DNA of 64,000 bases from Lytechinus pictus (lineage: Eukaryota > Echinodermata > Echinoidea > Temnopleuroida > Toxopneustidae): contig NC_087252.1 in NCBI RefSeq assembly GCF_037042905.1, forward strand, positions 30,691,994 through 30,755,993, read 5' to 3'. Of this stretch, positions 1-10,375 are shown in pieces (the stretch's first letter is position 1; the number at the start of each line of letters is the position of its first letter). The notes below the pieces were generated by a model. The model did no database searches. It worked only from the letters and a program-made list of their open reading frames with translations, and had not been told where the DNA came from. The translations under genes were made by a program, and so were the position numbers.

Positions 1-1474
1 CATCCACGTCTTTTGAAGCTTGCTTCACCATTCATAGCAAAGCCTCTTACCCATTTGTTTAATTGTTCAATCTCAAGTGGTATTGTTCCAGCTGAATGGA
101 AGAGTGCACGAGTAACGCCCATTTTTAAGGACGGTGACAAGAAAATCTCTTCTAATTATCGGCCGATTTCGGTTCTTTCACATATTGTAAAAATCTTAGA
201 AAAAGCAGTACACTCGCAATTGTATGATTATCTCAATGATAATGGCCTTCTAAGTGACAGGCAATCGGGCTTCCGCCCGCTCCACTCGACAGGAACAGCA
301 CTAGTTGATGTAAATGACTTCTTACTGAGGGGAATCGATAAAGGACTTATCTCTGGTGCTTTATTCCTGGACTTAAAACGCGCATTTGAATCAGGAAATC
401 ATAAAATTTTGATGTATAAATTAAGAAAATATGGTATAAAGGACAGAGAATTGGAATGGTTTGAAAGCTATCTAAGTGATCGAGTACAATGTGTTGTAGT
501 TAATGGTGCTCAGTCTGGGTTTCGATCTATTAATTCTGGAATCCCACAGGGATCAATATCAGGGCCCCTTTTGTTTACAATTTTTATCAATGACCTTTGT
601 AATTTGCCCTACTGTGAAAATACTAAAATTTGTTTGTATGCTGATGATGCAGCAATATTTTGCCAAGGCAAGGAAATTGCAACTGTTGAAAAAACACTTA
701 AACATGAGTTCAAAAAGATAGTTGATCACATTGAAAAGGATGATTTAACATTGAATATCAAAAAGTGCAAGCTTATGCTATTTGGAACTAGAAATCGCAT
801 AAGAAATAAAACTGTTTCTCTGACCTATAGAGAAAGTGTTATTGAGGTTGTAAATGAATTTAAATATCTTGGTGTTGTATTTGATAATTGTCTAAAGTGG
901 GATTCACATATATCGACAATTGTCTCTAAAATATCGAGAACCATATCATGTATAAAACGCATTAGATTTTATTTACCAAAAATAATTTTAAAATTGCTAT
1001 ATGATAGTTTGATATTATCACATATTGATTATGGTATAATTTTATGGGGCTGTTCAGCAAAGTGCCATCTGGATAAATTAAAAAAGCTTTAAAACCGCTA
1101 TGCTCGTCTGATAAAAGTTATACGCACATTATTTAACTCCCCGAATTACATTATTATCATCTTTAGGATGGCAATCCGTCACAGATAGAGTTGATTACCA
1201 ATTTAAAATATGGATGTATAAAGTGATGCACAATATAACCCCCAAATATATTCAGGATATAGTGCGCCATAGAACAATACATTTCGAAACTAGATATTCA
1301 ATTAACTGTCCCCTTTTTATTGAAAAACCTCAAACCGAATATCATAAAAGATCGTTTTGTTATCATGGCTCTAAAATATGGAATACGTTATCCCCTTTTC
1401 TCCGTTTGGCAAATTCACTTAATTCTTTTAAAAAACAATGCAAATCGATATCCCTCACACAAATATGTTTTTAA
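1..1474 (+). pseudogene. LINE reverse transcriptase (ORF2), 5'-truncated and frameshifted
   Basis: The reading frame is open from base 1 to a TAA at 1090-1092, about 363 codons. It shows the order of motifs of a non-LTR RT: NYRPISVLSHIVKILEKA, then a motif A region (LDLKRAF), then SGIPQGSISGPLLF, then the catalytic YADD box at about 637-648. Downstream thumb residues (FKYLGVVFDNCLKW, LILSHIDYGIILWG) are present. After the stop the frame continues (NRYARLI), then shifts near 1130, and the C-terminal part (SSLGWQSVTDRVDYQ through HGSKIWNTLSPFLR) runs to 1474. The element needs this enzyme for target-primed reverse transcription. The stop plus frameshift make this copy inactive. Confidence 0.88.
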
Positions 1475-1654
1475 GATTTCCATGAATACTTTCTGTTACT
1501 TTCTGTTATTATAAGTTTATTAGTGATTTTTATTTTATTTTATTTTTATTTTTTACTTTTATGTATTACACTTTTCTTTCTCATTGATTATTATGTTCAT
1601 TTGTTGACGATTTTTATGTGATATTGTTTTGTTATGTTTTTAATTTATGTTGAT

Positions 1655-1702
1655 ACAGGGCCCCTTGGTCGAGCAGTTCTTGTAACTGAAAGGGCTACCC
1701 TG
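1655..1702 (+). other. LINE 3' UTR hairpin
   Basis: ACAGGGCCCCTT and AAGGGCTACCCTGT can pair with a small bulge, just before the AAATAAAT tail. The same hairpin ends the LINE at 57433-61390. In CR1/L2-type elements a 3' stem-loop beside a short tandem tail is thought to be the RT recognition site. Confidence 0.6.
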
Positions 1703-1749
1703 TTAAAATAAAACGACAAATAAATAAATAAAATATTATCCGCATCAGG

Positions 1750-1918
1750 TTAAAATTCAACAGTGTGGATATATTTTCACACTGTGACCACCTCGGATGA
1801 TCACGCCGTGTCGACTACGTAAATATATGTGATTTCACACTGTGGAAATGCTCAAACTTAACACAGTGAGAAGGTGATTTCACATTTTGTTCCACAATGT
1901 GAACACACAGTTAAGATG
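1750..1918. repeat. Element built of CACAGTGTGAA-type motifs
   Basis: Several copies of the palindromic motif CAGTGTG/CACACTG occur in both orientations over 170 bp (for example at 1760 and 1781, TTTCACACTGTGG near 1835, TTCCACAATGTGAAC near 1890). A similar but diverged element lies at 28161-28385. No coding potential. Confidence 0.5.
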
Positions 1919-1930
1919 ATTTCCTGATAA

Positions 1931-3340
1931 ATCTGATCCTTTTTTTTTTGGTTTGATAATAGGACAAGACAAGGAGTCTTGTTTATCTTGAAATGTCATT
2001 TTTCAAGATTTTCATGATTTGTTTCGACTTTAATCATGTTGATTGGATAATGATCTGTGTATTTCCTGTTGTGCGAGTACTATATCTTACAAAACCATCT
2101 CATTATCGCACTGACCTTTAGACAAATAGCAAAATCAAGAAAGTGGAAATCGTACTTTCCGGTCAAATAAAACACAATTTCCCAGCCAATTGTTTGTCTG
2201 TTTGTTTGTAATTTTGCTTTTATTTACTCCATGAAATAATATATATATATATATATAATACCTATGAAAATGTGTTTGCTTGAGCAAGATACATAAAATG
2301 ATCGAGTTATAACATTAACGCTGTGATCAAAATACACATTGTAGAAAGGTATGTATTTTTATTTAAATAGATATTATGTAATTAAAGCCTATCTTTAGTT
2401 TCGGTAAATCTCTCAAAGTAATATCGAACGCATGCGGGGTGTTGGGGCTATGGCCCTAAAGATTTCATGACCACCAAAAAGAAAAAAAGGGGGGGGGGTG
2501 AAAGCTTGAAAAGAAAAATCTTTTAAATAAGGTTCATCACGTGCTGAACATCAATAAGGAATTATTCAAATAATTGAGAGGGCTGGATACGCCAGTCGGG
2601 ATTAAGTTAATGAACATTTCGTTTAAACTTATTTTTTGAATACTAAAATCTAATATTTTAATTCTGTAATATATTTTGACAAATTAAGAAAAAAAATTTG
2701 TCATATTTCACCCCTTTCCTTTCCCCTTTCTTCATTGATTATGAATCTTTTTTTTTTTTGGGGGGGGGCATGACCTCAGCCCCATCCTCTACATTGTAGT
2801 GCTAACCATGCACTAATATATATATATATAAACCCCGCACACAATCAGAAAGTAATTTTAGGGGTTCTAACATACTTACTGAGCCCCCACCCTCCGCCCC
2901 ATTCCCTGTTCCGCGCCCCTGTTTATTTTCATCACATATACTTACGCCCTTTTCCATTCATCAACGGGAAAGACGAGGGCTCTTCCTTTCAGCAGCAAGG
3001 CGCCGAGGGCTCAGCGATGTTCAGCATCGTGTAAGCCCCAATGATCTTCGTTGAGACTCGGAGGCCAATTTTTAAAAAAGTCAACAATTTCTAACAGTTC
3101 ACCAAATTTCCGATTTGTTTTTATAAATATAAAAATAGATAAATAAGATACCTTTTCAGACTAGGAGCTTTAGAGTTACCGCCGATCATATAAAATATTA
3201 TATCTGTAAACTAGAAAATAATGTTGTTCGGATAACAAGAATACTTTTACTATAGGCCAGTTAACATACGAAAAAGGGGCATAATTACTGATGAAGTGAA
3301 GTTGTAAATGGGATTTTTGGTCGACATAATCGAACGAGAG
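1931..3340. other. No gene seen; AT-rich DNA with relic repeats
   Basis: Contains an (AT)n run near 2238-2257, G-runs at about 2490 and 2761, a short (TA)n near 2818 and a weakly CpG-enriched stretch near 2940-3060. Open frames are short and lack recognisable motifs. Confidence 0.6.
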
Positions 3341-3359
3341 AGAGAGAGAGAGAGAGAGG
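3337..3359 (+). repeat. (GA)n microsatellite
   Basis: About 11 GA dinucleotides. Confidence 0.85.
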
Positions 3360-3439
3360 GTAAAACTTAGATGTAGGACATGATTAGAAAAAAAATCGAC
3401 TCTCAATGGTAAGGGGAACATTGGCGTACAGATGGGAGG

Positions 3440-3900
3440 GCTGAGGGGGGGGGGGGGGCATGGGTTCCCAAATAGATCCCCATAAAAATCACGACCAAGA
3501 AAAGGGGGAGGTAGGATTCAAAATTGACAATAGTCCCATAAATCTAACTTCATGCTCACACCCAACAAAATTGCACACAATTAGATGTAATTATCTGAGC
3601 ATTATGCCACAATCTATTACAATCTTATTATTATTATTATTTTGCATCTAAAGTTCGAAATGTTTTCTCGGTCGCTTCGCTCGCGCGCAGTTCTTTAGAA
3701 ATGTTGTCCCCAAGACGCCAAGTCTTCGGCCCCTCGAAATGTTTGGCTCATTGCTCTACAGAAGAAGGGGGGGGGGGGGTGAATTAAAAATCGACAATAG
3801 TCCCGTAAATATATTTGTATGTATGCGAACCCATCAGAACTGTACACAATTATAATCCCACGGGCAACCCATCAGAAATCAGAATTGAGAGTAGATCGAT
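3440..3900. repeat. Two diverged direct copies of a G-run-containing relic repeat
   Basis: Each copy starts with a G-run (3445-3458 and 3766-3778), followed by a segment like AATTGACAATAGTCCCATAA and then CACACAATTA. The second copy is separated from the first by a segment carrying the motif TCGCTTCGCTCGCGCGC (3671). This resembles decayed non-autonomous transposon sequence; no terminal repeats could be fixed. Confidence 0.45.
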
Positions 3901-4435
3901 CGACTTGCAAATAACATCGACCTGGTGATCAAATCTAGTGCTTACACACGAGATCTTTCATCGCCTTTCGCATTAAACACCGCGACAAGCCCCGGACTTG
4001 AAAAGCGTTAATACCAGTCTTATTCATCGAGAGCTCTTTCGTTGAATGACGAACGCGCGCAAACCCTCTTCACATATAATATAACAAATACCTTAATTTT
4101 GTTTCATAAGAAATAAAGCATACATTCTATAGTAGATACGGGCGGGAAATCAAATCTTATAGTCATAAAAAAATAAACGGAACAATTGCAGTGTAAAGAA
4201 AAGAGAGAATAAAGAGAGTTGAAGGTAGAAAGGCAATTAAACTAAAACGTATTGATCTGATTTTAATAAAATTGGATTCAGTATGAATATAGCCTACATC
4301 TAATTCAATGGCCATGCAAAGACTACAGCGGTGGGGGTAGGGGAGTGCCTTTTTGGATTGAGGACCGCCCCGCTCATGTTTTCATGTTACATTGAATATT
4401 ATGAAACCTTCGAATTACCCTATTTGCCATGTTTG
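3901..4435. other. No gene seen
   Basis: AT-rich sequence with a few CpGs (4040-4060) and no recognisable coding, RNA or transposon ends. Confidence 0.6.
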
Positions 4436-4556
4436 CAGGGGCCGCGGAATCGGGAAGGGGTAGTTTCAGCCCCCACTTTTCCAAACTCGTGTATCTGATA
4501 GCGATAATTCGAGTGGTCAGCCCCCCTCCTCCACTTTAAAAACAGTTCCGCTGCCA
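4436..4556. mobile_element. Degenerate GGGGCCGCGGAA-type mini element
   Basis: Starts CAGGGGCCGCGGAATCGG and ends near AGTTCCGCTGCCAG, with internal AGCCCCCACTTTTCC. It is a decayed relative of the clean copy at 9562-9704, which has the same ends and the same internal order. Confidence 0.55.
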
Positions 4557-5145
4557 GTTATTTATGCCTCCAAATTGTAAATTTCTAGATAAATTGATTC
4601 CTGACAGTTGAGTCTAATTTTTTTAACGATTGGATTCAATTATCAGGTGTGATTTGGGTCCTCAAAATTATCATGCCCTCCCATTGTACGATTTTGCAGG
4701 TGTTTCAGATTCAGGGGAGATTATGATTTAAGCTGTATATTGTAGCAAACATCTTTCCCATCAACTTGAAATCAGAAAACAAGAAATTAAAGAACCCCAA
4801 GATAGCATTCATTTGTTGTCATGTAAAAAAAAAGACACAAAATGGAATAGGAAAAGGATAGGATATGAAGCCATTTTCTGAATATTAAGTCAAAATCTAA
4901 CATAGCTAGATTATCCTTTTGAGAGAGCCAACCTATTTTTCGCTGGCTCGCTATGCTCGCCCGCGACTTTTAAGAAAATTTTCCCCTATACGCCATATTA
5001 GGAAAACCCCTATTTCTTGTCACATTATATACTGTCTGTGCAACTTAAAACTTTCTCCAAAAGAGGTGTAGGAGAGTAAGGGTGAACTTTGTGGTTTGTA
5101 TGGATGGAAAATTCCTTGAAATTATTACTTATTCGCTACTTTCAT
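4557..5145. other. No gene seen
   Basis: AT-rich; contains the motif CTCGCTATGCTCGCCCGCG near 4945, a recurring relic motif of this window. No supported coding region. Confidence 0.55.
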
Positions 5146-5464
5146 TTTTTACAGATTTGACAATAAGGACCAAATTGTTCAGGGAGGAATTAATCATTGT
5201 TTCACTTGAAAGGAGGAGAAAATTAGAATATTTCATATTTGATATAATAAAATACAAAAGAAATAGTGAGTGGGTGACATCATCAGTCTGCCAATTTGCA
5301 TACCGACCAGGATGTGTATATAACTGTTTTGTGAAATTAAGCGAAACTTTAAAATGTCATAATTTTCTTATTTTACATCCGATTTTGATGAAATTTGCAG
5401 TGTTTTGCTTGTTGGATTTTTCTCCTTTTTGCAAATCAACTTTTTGTAGGGGTGGACTTGTCCT
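5146..5464 (+). mobile_element. Partial TTAA-flanked palindromic MITE (GTCCACCCC family), right half
   Basis: Matches the right half of the full-length copy at 23273-23878, including GTGAGTGGGTGACATCATC, the ATTTGCATACCGACCAGGATG segment, AAAATGTCATAATTTTC and the end GGGGTGGACTTGTCCT followed by TTAA at 5465. The left half is missing. The open frame that runs across it is accidental. Confidence 0.75.
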
Positions 5465-5468
5465 TTAA

Positions 5469-5997
5469 TTAATTTGTAGTAATTGAAATAAGCCTCTATG
5501 CTATATGCTACCTTACATTTATTTAGCAAATAGCTACGCGATCAAACTCGGTATGATTCAAGATAAGAAAGAGGGCGTCAAATATACAGGTAGAAGGAAA
5601 AAGGGCAAATTAAATAACAAGTGATTTGAACAATGGGGAAGGAAAAAAAAACACTTAGCATATTCATATTTTAGTAAACATACCCTACTCGGCGAAAAAA
5701 AAGAATAATAAAGAAAAATAAAGATGTCTAGAGATGTATGTTGTGCAGAATTATAAATAAATGAATGGAAATAAATAAATATATATAGATTAACAAAAAT
5801 GAATATATAGATAGATAATAAATAAATAGATAAATAAATATATATCTAATAAATAATCTAAAATATCTCAAACATGGCAGAACTTGAACACTTTGAATAT
5901 TTTCATTTTGTGGTGGGGTTCACTAACTTTTGAGCTCCACTTTATCGCGTGAGTAAAAACAAAGAACATTCAACACACATAAAATCTGGCACCTCAC
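5469..5997. repeat. AT-rich DNA with (AAAT)n/(GATA)n-like simple repeats
   Basis: Imperfect AAATAAAT and ATAGATA tracts dominate 5690-5870. Nothing gene-like is seen in the remainder. Confidence 0.65.
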
Positions 5998-6558
5998 AAA
6001 TCCCCAATTTTAAGGGAAAAGTATGTCATGAATGCATAATTATTATAATGGCTTGAAAGAGTACCTTCTCCAAGATAATATGTAACCATGTTTATGTGGT
6101 ATGTCTTCACTCACGGATAATCAGTAGGTATTCTTTGCAGTGATGCAAATTTTGACTCGCGCCAAGGGAAGGCATGACGGCAAAGAATGAATCCAGACGC
6201 CAATGATGTCAAATCCTACGTAAGTTAGTGAACATATTTGCTAATCCATTTTCAATGAAATGAAACTAAAATGTGTTTATCAAACAATTATAATTTAAAT
6301 TACTGAAAAGGTGTTTTGAAATGGATTTTAATACAATTGTGTAGGATTATGACATTATTGACATCTGGTATCATTCATCGCAGTAATGCCTTAATTTGGA
6401 GCAAATCTAAATTTACAATTCACTGCAAAGAATACCTCCTGGCCATTCAAGCGTTAACACATACATATGGTGTAAAATTATTTGGGAGAACATACTCTTT
6501 CATGTCATATATGATAATTATGTGTTCATCACATATGTTTTCCCTAAATTGGGGATTT
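5998..6558. mobile_element. Foldback element with roughly 165-bp inverted arms
   Basis: The left arm (about 5998-6165; AAATCCCCAATTTTAAGGG, ATGCATAATTATTATAATGG, GTAGGTATTCTTTGCAGTG) is matched in reverse complement by the right arm (about 6391-6558; CACTGCAAAGAATACCTCC near 6421, AAATTGGGGATTT at the end). About 225 bp of unique spacer separates them. There is no open frame with transposase features. The short plus-strand frame at 6316-6567 is incidental. Confidence 0.65.
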
Positions 6559-6980
6559 AAGATATAACACATATGAAATAAATAGTAATGATAATAATAA
6601 TAGTAATGAAAACAGAATGTGATCTAGATCGTTTCACACCGTTCAGTTGGTCATGGTGTCCGATTGAATTACACAGATTAATACAAATGACTCTGATTGT
6701 GAATTAGCCTCGAAGATATGAAATGGGAAAGTCATCAGTCCGCTGGGTGATTAATTTGTACAATTAGAATAAACCTTTATCGCCAATTCTCACCTCATTT
6801 ATTAGGTGCTTTGCGGTGTGTGATGAAAGACCTCATCACATTCATAACTATACATTTTCGCAGAATCAGGTTTCTTTTTCATTCTCGACAACAAATTCAT
6901 GACTGATTAATTTGACCACTCTTCGGTATCGATGGAGGGGCCGGGGTGTAAGAGTACGTGCCCCGAAAGTTACATAACCA
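6559..6980. other. No gene seen
   Basis: AT-rich, with GAT/AAT-type short repeats near 6585-6605. No recognisable element ends. Confidence 0.55.
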
Positions 6981-6984
6981 TTAA

Positions 6985-7567
6985 AGGAGAATGAAACCCT
7001 TGAAACCAGCTGAATCCATATCAAAGAGAAAAATCAAAGAAACATATTGTTGAAAGTTTGAGGAAGATTGAATGAACAATAAGAAAGTTATGAGCATTTG
7101 AATATTGAGATCACTAATGCCATGTAGATCCTCCTATTGGCAATGCGACCAAGATCTGTGATGTCACACACGTAAAATTCCCTCATTACTTTAGTACTTA
7201 TTTCACTTATATTCTCACTTTTATAGAGTCTATCACAAGGTGAGGTGTTCTCTTTATGAGAGGACAAGTACAGAGGTTTCACAATATTATATCATTGATG
7301 AATCGTTTGTCATATGATTAGAATGAGCAAAAAGAGATGTTTTGGGGTATATTTTCAGCGTCCAAAAGGGGAGAGTTGTTCATCTGTGACATCATAGATG
7401 TTGGTCGCATTGCCAATGAGAGGATCTCCATAGCATTAGTGATCTTGACATTCAAATGCTCATAACTCTTCTGTTGCTAGTCCTATTTTACTCAAAATTT
7501 TGTTGGTCTTATTCTTTGATTTTTCTGCTTTCACAAATGCTAACTTGCTCCAAGAGTTTCATTCTCC
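6985..7567. mobile_element. TTAA-flanked palindromic MITE (GAGAATGAAACCC family)
   Basis: Flanked by TTAA at 6981-6984 and 7568-7571. The ends are AGGAGAATGAAACCCTTG and its near reverse complement CAAGAGTTTCATTCTCCT. The arms continue pairing inward through AAGAAAGTTATGAGCATT (left, 7080) and ATGCTCATAACTCTTCT (right, 7458), CACTAATGCCATGTAGATCC / GATCTCCATAGCATTAGTG, and CAATGCGACCAAGATCTGTG / the 7400 region. TTAA duplications are typical of piggyBac and Kolobok elements. Non-coding and non-autonomous. Confidence 0.8.
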
Positions 7568-7571
7568 TTAA

Positions 7572-8135
7572 AAAAAAAGGAAATGAAAATGAAAAAGGGC
7601 GTCATACTGTGATTATTTGAAATATATATTATCATGTAACTATATCACGAAACTCATCTATCATATTCAAAGAGTCAGGTTTTTGCCCACTCGCTTCGCT
7701 CACTCGCGGTTTTTTTTTTAAAGAAAGTTTGTCCCATTCATCATGCTTGACCCCTCATTTTTTTTCTTATTATGGTACTGCATGTGCTCATTGGATATAA
7801 CTTATAGAATGAAAATTGTTGATTGATTTTCTTTTTATTGTTCGAGGGGGGGGGGGGTGAGGTAAGTTAATGTAAATTCGTTTGTATCACTGGATGTCTC
7901 CGGACCTGCTGTCACAAGGGGTCATTTTTCAATAAGCTAATTAGTGCTTTTTTATGATCCCCCCACTGAAACATGTTTGTGTTGAATATTGTATTGTATT
8001 AATTTGTATTGTTGTTTTTCTAAGTGGAAAATAAATTGAACTAAAATTGAATTGAATTGAATTGAATAGAATCATAATTCAAGGGTTCAAATCCCAACAC
8101 AAATTCTGGATCCGTCGCTGCCGCTTTCAAAATTA
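7572..8135. other. Relic repeats; probable retroposon 3' end with (AATTG)n tail
   Basis: Contains the motif CACTCGCTTCGCTCACTCGC (7689) and a G-run at 7846. Around 7975-8066, TGTATTGTATTAATTTGTATTG, then AAAATAAATTGAACT, runs into (AATTG)n, a typical LINE/SINE 3' tail. The following GGATCCGTCGCTGCC (8108) resembles the GGCGGATCC-type element ends seen elsewhere. No gene. Confidence 0.5.
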
Positions 8136-8366
8136 ATATAAAAATCAAAATATCTGAATAGATAGATAAAAGAGAAGAGCCAAAAAAAAAGAACCAAAAC
8201 AAACAAATATGGACAAATAAGTAACTAAATATATGAATCGATAAATGAATAAATAAATAGATATTTAAATCAATAAATGAATGAATAAATAGGTAAATAA
8301 ATGTATATATGAATAAATAAAGAGATATATAAATAAATAAATAAATGAATAAATAAGGGTACACCG
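8136..8366. repeat. (AAAT)n/(AAATAAATG)n simple repeat
   Basis: Near-continuous tetranucleotide-like AAATAAAT/ATGAATAA tract; long minus-strand frames of Leu/Ile/Tyr/Phe are artefacts. Confidence 0.85.
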
Positions 8367-8369
8367 GAA

Positions 8370-8780
8370 CTGTTGCATTCTAGTAAATATAAACATAATG
8401 AACCTTGCTGTAATCCCTTTCTTCTTTTTTTTTTCTCTCTCTGAGAACCCGATGCGGAATTATATTTCACTGCAGCTGCGCTTTCCCCGTGATTGAATGA
8501 TAAAAATCATCTACAGTGAGAGGAAGCAATCGATAATCTGAGATCAGACACGGTTCCTAAAAATGCTTGTGATAAAAGAAAACGGGATTAATACTGGCAC
8601 AACTTTGCGCGTAGAAAGTAAATAAAACAGCTCAAATATTTGAAGAGCCGTACGTGGAATGGGTATAGCTAATTTTAGATCATGGTGACGATTGCGGGGT
8701 ATTGGGATGAACAGCTAGAAGGTGCTTTGCTTAATCCTGATATTGGAATGGATTTTCAGAAGTAGGTCTACACACGTAGG
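8370..8780. other. No gene seen
   Basis: Unique-looking AT-rich sequence with short poly-T and CT tracts; no support for coding. Confidence 0.5.
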
Positions 8781-8799
8781 CATGTAATTCATTTCTAGT

Positions 8800-9024
8800 A
8801 ATATAGCAGTAGTAGTAGCAGCAGCAGCAAAAGTAGTATTAAGGAGAAGTAGTAGTGGAAGTGTGAGAAGTCGTATTAGTATGATATGTAGTAGTAGTAG
8901 TAGTACTACTACTAGTAGTAATAGTAGTAATAGAAGTAGCATTAGTAGTTAGTAGTAATAGTGGTAGTAGTAGTATCAGTAGTATTAATAGTCGAAGTAG
9001 TAGTAGTAGCAGTAATTGTAGTAG
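8800..9024. repeat. (AGT)n trinucleotide repeat
   Basis: Imperfect AGT/AGC triplets for about 225 bp, immediately left of the MITE at 9025. Open frames in several phases are artefacts. Confidence 0.9.
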
Positions 9025-9515
9025 CCCCCGGGGGGGGGGGGGGAGGGCAGTCAAATATATTGCTGTACACATGCGTGACTCCCCCCCCAAAAAAAAAAAC
9101 GCGTTTAAAGGGTGTTTTTTCAGTTTCGGACGCGGGCCGCGCGTGCACTGGTTAAGGGTATCAAATTCACAGGCGGTTTTGAAAGACTGGCCAACGGTCA
9201 ATCGCGGGTTTTTTTCCTCCTCGTGTCTTACGAGTGTTCGGGTTCTTCCCGTTGGGGGCATGCAATACCCTTCATGAATATAGTTTTTTTTTTCTATTTA
9301 AGATTATTGTTAGCAAGTAGACAAAACTTGTTTAGGGGTCATATTCTGGCGAGAACCTTTTTAGGGGCCAAAATGTGTAAATGAATCCCGCGAAAAAAAC
9401 TTGTTTGCGGGGATTATTTTGCACATAGAAAAAAAACTCGTTTTGGGGGAGTTTGGAAATAATTTGGTCACGCATGTGTACAGCAATACATTTGACTGCC
9501 CCCCCCCCCCCCGGG
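9025..9515. mobile_element. G-capped MITE (MuDR-like group), copy 1
   Basis: Both ends start with CCCCCGGGGGGG-type caps followed by the inverted repeat AGGGCAGTCAAATATATTGC ... (left, 9044) and the matching GCAATACATTTGACTGCC (right, 9482), extended by GCTGTACACATGCGTGAC / GTCACGCATGTGTACAGC. Terminal repeats are about 50 bp. The interior is non-coding and contains many homopolymer runs. Related by cap structure to 46401-46948, 48058-48451 and 53838-54378; no clear target duplication here. Confidence 0.75.
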
Positions 9516-9561
9516 ACAATAAGCTCATTTGATTGGCTGATATCAAGATAAACTCTATGTA

Positions 9562-9704
9562 CAGGGGCCGCGGAAGCCACTTTTTTTTTTCCAAAACCGT
9601 GTACCAAAGCGTAACAATTTTTATATGATTCTGAATTTTTGCATGGTCAGCCCCACTTTTGGCTCAGCACCCCCCTCACTTTGAAAACCGTTCCGCGGCC
9701 CCTG
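9562..9704. mobile_element. Mini element with CAGGGGCCGCGGAA inverted termini
   Basis: Perfect 14-bp terminal inverted repeats, CAGGGGCCGCGGAA and TTCCGCGGCCCCTG, in 143 bp. Internal AGCCCCACTTTTGG matches the diverged copy at 4436-4556. Non-coding. Confidence 0.75.
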
Positions 9705-9779
9705 ATAAAGTTATGTTTGAAGCTTGCAGGCTAGCCATACAGTGGGCAGAGGCGAACATACTCTAAGGTAGCCGCAAAT

Positions 9780-9820
9780 GATACAAAAAAAGAAAAGAGA
9801 GAGAGAGAGAGGGCTGAAAG
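9780..9820 (+). repeat. (GA)n microsatellite
   Basis: GAGAGAGAGAGAGAG within an A/G-rich tract. Confidence 0.75.
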
Positions 9821-10089
9821 GAAGGAATAAAGATGGCGACCATCCGCAGATCTATTAAAAAGTTAACAAGGGGAGAACGAGGCATACAGATGAAGCAAAA
9901 AAGGGAATGGGAAGATACATGATAGATAGTGTATATAAGACAGATATTGGTTCGGTCGTGAAGCTGTAGAATATCACATCTTTTTTAACATTCAACGTAA
10001 ATAAAACTTACTTTCGAACGAAATATTGCTCCTTCTAAAAAAAAGTGGCCGACACTGCCCCTGGTTCAAAGACAAGAAATAAAACACCA

Positions 10090-10320
10090 TATATATATAT
10101 ATATATATAGCAAAATACAAGGTGAATAAAAGGCGACCATCCGCAAATAAAAGGTGAATAAAAGGCGACCACAACCGACGCAGGACCTTTATTTTGCTAT
10201 ATATAGCAAAATGAAGCTATATATATTTATATATATATAGCAAAATACAAGGTGAATAAAAGGCGACCATCCGCAAATAAAAGGCGACCACAACCGACGC
10301 AGGACCTTCATTTTTATTCT
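10090..10320 (+). repeat. Tandem duplication, about 130-bp unit
   Basis: The segment (AT)n, then GCAAAATACAAGGTGAATAA, GGCGACCATCCGCAAATAAA and CAACCGACGCAGGACCTT occurs twice, starting at about 10109 and 10239. The first copy has an extra internal repeat of GGTGAATAAAAGGCGACCA. Confidence 0.8.
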
Positions 10321-10375
10321 TCATTTATATATATAGGCTATATACATGATATATGTATATATATATATACATATA

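Larger units (their letters stand above)
1..1735 (+). mobile_element. LINE copy A (CR1/L2/Jockey-type non-LTR retrotransposon), truncated by window edge
   Basis: The 3' part of a non-LTR retrotransposon: reverse transcriptase, C-terminal region, short 3' UTR, and a tail of AATAAA/AAAT repeats near 1690-1733. The 3' UTR at 1655-1702 can fold into a stem (ACAGGGCCCCTT against AAGGGCTACCCTGT). The same 3' signature recurs in reverse complement at 57461-57510, so this copy and the LINE at 57433-61390 belong to one family. The 5' half lies outside the window. Clade assignment rests on the RT motifs and the hairpin-plus-microsatellite 3' end; it could be CR1, L2 or a relative. Confidence 0.9.

Noticed and set aside
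5082-5468. 128-codon plus-strand frame, similar to frames at 23607 and 27988
   Set aside because: Shared because all three lie over the right half of the same MITE; the frame is not kept in all copies.
8041-8470. Ile/Tyr/Leu-rich frames resembling membrane proteins
   Set aside because: Products of the AAATAAAT simple repeat on the opposite strand.
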